Positions 61,312 to 64,000 of a DNA stretch of 64,000 nucleotides are shown in pieces (positions within the stretch are counted from its first letter, which is position 1; each line of letters starts with the position of its first letter). The position numbers were made by a program, and so were the translations under genes. The stretch is from the NCBI RefSeq assembly GCF_021283305.1, contig NZ_JAJSOK010000004.1, forward strand, positions 1-64,000, read 5' to 3'. The notes under the pieces were generated by a model, which was not told where the DNA came from, did not search any database, and saw only the letters and a list, made by a program, of their open reading frames with translations. The stretch is from Pseudonocardia kujensis (GTDB lineage: Bacteria; Actinomycetota; Actinomycetes; Mycobacteriales; Pseudonocardiaceae).

Positions 61312-61341
61312 AGGACACCCTAAGTTCTGGCGCCGGTCGGG

Positions 61342-61358
61342 TTCTACGTCGAGTAGAA
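61342..61358. promoter_or_regulatory. Operator over the blaI-like promoter
   Basis: TTCTAC-GTCGA-GTAGAA is a perfect 6-bp dyad that covers most of the -10 element TAGAAT. It resembles the TAC/GTA-containing operators of BlaI/MecI repressors and fits self-repression. Confidence 0.65.
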
Positions 61359-61359
61359 T
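61354..61359 (+). promoter_or_regulatory. Leaderless-type -10 (TAGAAT) of the blaI-like gene
   Basis: TAGAAT is seven bases before GTG 61367. Confidence 0.6.
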
Positions 61360-61366
61360 CGATCCC

Positions 61367-61720
61367 GTGCCGAGCCTGGGTGAGTTGGAACGTGCGGTCA
61401 TGGAGGTCCTCTGGGCCGCAGCCCACGAAGGACGGGGCGCGCTGACCGCGCGCGAGGTGCAGGAGGCGCTCGCCGATCGCGAGCTGGCCACCACGACGGT
61501 GCTCACGGTGCTGGGCCGCCTGGAGCGCAAACAGCTCGTCGTCCGCACGCGGGACGGCCGGGCGCACCACTACCGCGCCACCGCGAGCCGTGAGGACCAC
61601 GTCGCCGAGCTGATGAACGACGCGCTCGACGGCGCGCCGGACCGCGGCGCCGCCCTCGCCCGCTTCCTCGGCTCGATCCCCGACGAGGAGCGCCGCAAGT
61701 TGCGGGACCTGCTCGACTAG
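61367..61720 (+). CDS. BlaI/MecI/CopY-family repressor
   Basis: 117 residues. A winged helix-turn-helix (MPSLGELERAVMEVLW, LTAREVQEALADRELATTTVLTVLGRLERKQLV) and a C-terminal dimerisation helix (GAALARFLGSIPDEERRKLRDLL), exactly the BlaI layout. It should repress its own promoter through the dyad at 61342-61358 and be inactivated by proteolysis. The M56 protease gene begins 30 bp downstream. Targets probably include the neighbouring protease and possibly cell-wall genes. Confidence 0.93.
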   Translation: MPSLGELERAVMEVLWAAAHEGRGALTAREVQEALADRELATTTVLTVLGRLERKQLVVRTRDGRAHHYRATASREDHVAELMNDALDGAPDRGAALARFLGSIPDEERRKLRDLLD

Positions 61721-61737
61721 TCCCGCCGGGCCTCCCG

Positions 61738-61743
61738 GACAAT
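61738..61743 (+). promoter_or_regulatory. Candidate leaderless -10 (GACAAT) of the M56 gene
   Basis: GACAAT is six bases before ATG 61750. It differs from TANNNT at the first base. Confidence 0.3.
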
Positions 61744-61749
61744 GGGTCG

Positions 61750-62652
61750 ATGGCGCTCGCGGCGCTCGGCCTCCTCCTGCTCGGCGTCCTGCTCGCCGAG
61801 CCGGTCAGTCGTGCCTTCTCCCGGGCGCGCTGGACGCACCGCGACCCCGTGGGCGCGCTGCTCGTGTGGCAGGCGATCGGCCTGGCCGGCGGCCTCTCGC
61901 TCGTCGGGTCGGGCGTCGTCTACGGGCTCTCCCCGCTCGGTGACTCGCTCCCGACGGCCGTCGGCACGCTGTTCGTGGAGTGGAACGAGGGCCACTGGCC
62001 GGACCGCTTCGACGCCGTCCACCTGATCGCCCTGCTGGTTGCGCTCGGCGTCGGCGGGCGGTTGGTGTGGGTGCTGAGCACGATGTACCTGCGCACCGTC
62101 CGCGCCCGTCGCCGGCACCGCGACCTGCTCGACGTGCTGGCCACGCCCTGGCCGGACTCGCCCGGTACCCGCGTGCTCGACCATCCCCAGCCCGTGGCGT
62201 ACTGCCTGCCCGGGCGCAGCTCGCGGCTCGTCGTCTCGGCGGGCGTGCTGGAGGCCCTGTCGCCGGAGGAGGTGTGGGCGGTCCTCGCCCACGAGAAGTC
62301 GCACCTGCGCGAACGGCACGATCTCGTGGTCCTGCCCTTCGTCGCGTGGGGTGCCACGGCCCCGTTCGTGCGCGGGATGGTCTGCGCCCAGATCGCCGTG
62401 GCCGAGCTGATCGAGATGCGGGCGGACGACGTGGCGGCGTGCCGCTCCGAGCCCCACGAGCTCGTCGGGGCGCTCAAGACGGTGGGCGGGTCGGCCCCCG
62501 CGGCCGCACTCAGCTCGTTCACCGACGCCCTCGACGCCCGCATCGAGCGGATCACCGCGCACCCCTGCCCGCTCCCGTGGTACTCGCGGGCGGCGGTCCG
62601 GCTGGGGGCGCTCGCACTGGTGGCGGTCCCCACCCTGCTGCTCCTCGTGTGA
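61750..62652 (+). CDS. M56-family membrane metallopeptidase (BlaR1-like)
   Basis: 300 residues with membrane segments at about 1-16, 36-58, 90-110, 195-215 and 280-298. The zinc motif HEKSH is His181-Glu182 to His185, and the third ligand is expected in ELIEMRADDVA (near 220). There is no penicillin-binding sensor domain as in BlaR1, so the signal that starts cleavage of the repressor is unknown. Such short BlaI/M56 pairs are common in actinobacteria. Confidence 0.92.
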   Translation: MALAALGLLLLGVLLAEPVSRAFSRARWTHRDPVGALLVWQAIGLAGGLSLVGSGVVYGLSPLGDSLPTAVGTLFVEWNEGHWPDRFDAVHLIALLVALGVGGRLVWVLSTMYLRTVRARRRHRDLLDVLATPWPDSPGTRVLDHPQPVAYCLPGRSSRLVVSAGVLEALSPEEVWAVLAHEKSHLRERHDLVVLPFVAWGATAPFVRGMVCAQIAVAELIEMRADDVAACRSEPHELVGALKTVGGSAPAAALSSFTDALDARIERITAHPCPLPWYSRAAVRLGALALVAVPTLLLLV

Positions 62653-62753
62653 GGGGCGGCAGTGCGCGGACCCGTCCTTCCTCCTGCTCGTCGCGGTGCG
62701 GCAGGCGGCCCGATCGCCAGGTGAACCGACGGCCGACGCATCGCCCCCCGACG

Positions 62754-62773
62754 GATACGTAGTACCGCGTATC
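62754..62773. promoter_or_regulatory. Dyad upstream of the third FMN/F420-type gene
   Basis: GATACG and CGTATC flank an 8-bp centre (TAGTACCG) about 108 bp before ATG 62881. The contained TACGTAGTA also resembles a BlaI-type half-site pair. Confidence 0.35.
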
Positions 62774-62880
62774 GCGCACCGGAGATCGTCGGAGGACCGT
62801 GCGCGCCGAGGGGCTCGCGGCTGGTCGCTCGGGCCCGCCGGCCCCATCCACGCGGGGAGTCGGTCAGGGAGGTGCCGGAC

Positions 62881-63360
62881 ATGTCGTCGAACCCGACCGT
62901 CCACCGCAACGAGCTCCCTGCGGACCTCGACGATCCGGTCGCCCGCGCGTTGTTGTCGTCCAGGATCCCTGCCCGTCTGGCCTACTGCTGGCGGGACGGG
63001 ACTCCACGGGTGGTGCCGATCTGGTTCCACTGGGACGGCACGCAGATCGTGATGGCGACGCCGCCGGGTGCGCCGAAACTGAAGGCGCTGCACGACGACG
63101 TTCCGGTCGCCGTCACCATCGACTCCCAGGAGTGGCCCTACAAGGTGCTCTCGATCCGGGGCCGGGCGCGGGTCTCGAAGGTCACCGGCGTCTGCGCCGA
63201 GTACGCCGAGGCGGCCGAGCGGTACTTCGGCCCGGAGCAGGGCTCCGCGTGGCTGAGCCGGTTCCCGCCCGAGGTCGAGATGTGGCGCATCGCGATCGTT
63301 CCCGAGCAGGTGCGCATCCTCGACTTCGAGACGCGCTTCCCGAGCGGGCTGACGAGTTGA
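62881..63360 (+). CDS. Pyridoxamine-5'-phosphate-oxidase-like FMN/F420 protein (3)
   Basis: 159 residues, split-barrel fold: IPARLAYCWRDGTPRVVPIWFHWDGTQIVMATPPGAPKLKAL, then VAVTIDSQEWPYKVLSIRGRARVSKVTG and a C-terminal EMWRIAIVPEQVRILDFETRFP. The AYCWRDGTPRVVPIWFHWDG segment is typical of the FMN-binding subgroup. AGGGAGG eight bases upstream supports ATG 62881 over GTG 62872. It stands alone, about 230 bp after the M56 gene. Substrate unknown. Confidence 0.9.
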   Translation: MSSNPTVHRNELPADLDDPVARALLSSRIPARLAYCWRDGTPRVVPIWFHWDGTQIVMATPPGAPKLKALHDDVPVAVTIDSQEWPYKVLSIRGRARVSKVTGVCAEYAEAAERYFGPEQGSAWLSRFPPEVEMWRIAIVPEQVRILDFETRFPSGLTS

Positions 63361-63506
63361 CCGGGGACATCTCCGCGCGTGACGACCTCCTCGAGCCGAG
63401 GGGCACGGCTCGGGCCCGCCGTCGCGACCCGCGACCCGGTGGACACCGAAACAGGGTCTGAGCTGCGCAGACGGGGAAACGTTGCGCGGTAATCATGGCG
63501 CGGGCG

Positions 63507-63512
63507 TAGCGT
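63507..63512 (+). promoter_or_regulatory. Leaderless-type -10 (TAGCGT)
   Basis: TAGCGT is seven bases before GTG 63520. Confidence 0.5.
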
Positions 63513-63519
63513 GGAACCC

Positions 63520-64000
63520 GTGCCCGTCACACCACCGTCTGATCTTCCCCGCACCCTCGGCGCCCTCCGTGCCTCCGGGCACGAGCTCAAGGGCGTCAAG
63601 ACCGAGATCCGCGACAACCTGCTCGCCGCCCTCCGCGAGGGCCGCGACCCCTGGCCGGGCATCGTCGGCTTCGAGTCCACCGTGCTCCCGCAGCTGGAGC
63701 GGGCCCTGATCGCCGGCCACGACGTCGTGCTCCTGGGCGAGCGCGGCCAGGGCAAGACCCGTCTGCTCCGCTCGATCGCGAACCTGCTCGACGAGTGGGT
63801 CCCGGTGGTCGAGGGCTCCGAGCTGGGCGAACACCCGTACGCGCCCATCGCGCCCGAGACGATCCGGCGCGCGGGCGAGCTGGGCGACGACCTGCCCGTC
63901 GGTTGGCTGCACCGCTCCGAGCGGTACACCGAGAAGCTCGCCACCCCCGACACCGCCGTCGCCGACCTGATCGGCGACGTGGACCCCGTCAAGGTCGCCG
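63520..64000 (+). CDS. MoxR/magnesium-chelatase-type AAA+ ATPase, partial (runs off the window)
   Basis: The first 160 codons of a gene that continues past the window edge. The product starts VPVTPPSDLPRTLGALRASG, has GLY-type AAA+ features with Walker A GERGQGKT at 73-80, and continues ELGEHPYAPIAPETIRRAG and SERYTEKLATPDTAVADLIGDVDPVKVA. This matches the Rv0958-type proteins annotated as magnesium chelatase, which act with a VWA protein in an unknown process. GTG 63520 is chosen because TAGCGT lies seven bases upstream. The Walker B region is beyond the edge. Confidence 0.9.
   Translation, partial: MPVTPPSDLPRTLGALRASGHELKGVKTEIRDNLLAALREGRDPWPGIVGFESTVLPQLERALIAGHDVVLLGERGQGKTRLLRSIANLLDEWVPVVEGSELGEHPYAPIAPETIRRAGELGDDLPVGWLHRSERYTEKLATPDTAVADLIGDVDPVKVA

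Overview
The window is chromosomal DNA of a very GC-rich actinobacterium. The order NlpC/P60 hydrolase, moxR, DUF58, VWA protein, fabG, inhA, hemH, a small reverse-strand gene, NfeD-like, SPFH protein is the order known from mycobacteria around inhA. Protein style and gene mix (F420-type enzymes, FadE-like pairs, DUF3097, many GTG starts) point to Pseudonocardiales, probably a Pseudonocardia-like genus; that assignment is inference. I see no rRNA, tRNA, CRISPR array, prophage or insertion sequence.

Layout. 0-15.4 kb: envelope and fatty-acid block (secreted proline-rich protein, RipA-like hydrolase, MoxR/DUF58/VWA operon, fabG-inhA, ferrochelatase), interrupted at 8.9-11.9 kb by a FAD oxidase/LysR pair and a decayed SCO6745-like gene lying between arrays of one 22-bp repeat, then the DUF3097, NfeD and SPFH genes. 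15.5-18.1 kb: cobalt/nickel ECF transporter. 18.3-40.0 kb: a large surface-polysaccharide locus with four glycosyltransferases, two flippases, a polytopic protein that may be the polymerase or a GT-C enzyme, a GMC oxidoreductase, a membrane-anchored GH16 enzyme, a deacetylase, and sugar-nucleotide genes (Gfo/Idh/MocA oxidoreductase, NAD epimerase, two DegT aminotransferases, WbpD/WlbB-like acetyltransferase) that resemble the route to a 2,3-diacetamido uronic acid. 40-44.5 kb: aldehyde dehydrogenase, a coupled acyl-CoA dehydrogenase pair, a small FMN/F420-type protein. 44.6-51.1 kb: rifampin-phosphotransferase-like enzyme, a polyamine pair (PLP decarboxylase plus an AdoMet decarboxylase-spermidine synthase fusion), SGNH hydrolase, a second FMN/F420-type protein. 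51.6-60.4 kb: a polA-like polymerase coupled to a phytoene-desaturase-like enzyme, LLM oxidoreductase, FUSC and MFS membrane proteins, enoyl-CoA hydratase. 60.5-64 kb: L,D-transpeptidase, BlaI/M56 pair, a third FMN/F420-type protein and the start of a MoxR/Mg-chelatase-type ATPase.

Three non-coding patterns stand out. (1) A repeat made of a 12-bp palindrome (TATGGNNCCATA type) recurs on an almost exact 41-bp period at four separate loci, and all four are gaps between convergent genes. (2) A second repeat with a 22-bp period sits in two further convergent gaps. Together they occupy six of the nine convergent junctions and I saw no copies elsewhere. (3) Many genes start 6-8 bases after a TANNNT-type -10 hexamer, which is the signature of leaderless transcripts. 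At two polysaccharide genes the leaderless start belongs to a 19- or 27-codon micro-ORF whose stop overlaps the start of the real gene.

Other candidate regulatory sites are a perfect 22-bp palindrome before nfeD-SPFH, a dyad over the -10 of the BlaI-like gene, a dyad in the oxidase/LysR divergent gap and a TTCAACG/CGTTGAA dyad before the phosphotransferase-like gene. Coordinates and motifs were read by eye; no similarity search was run.
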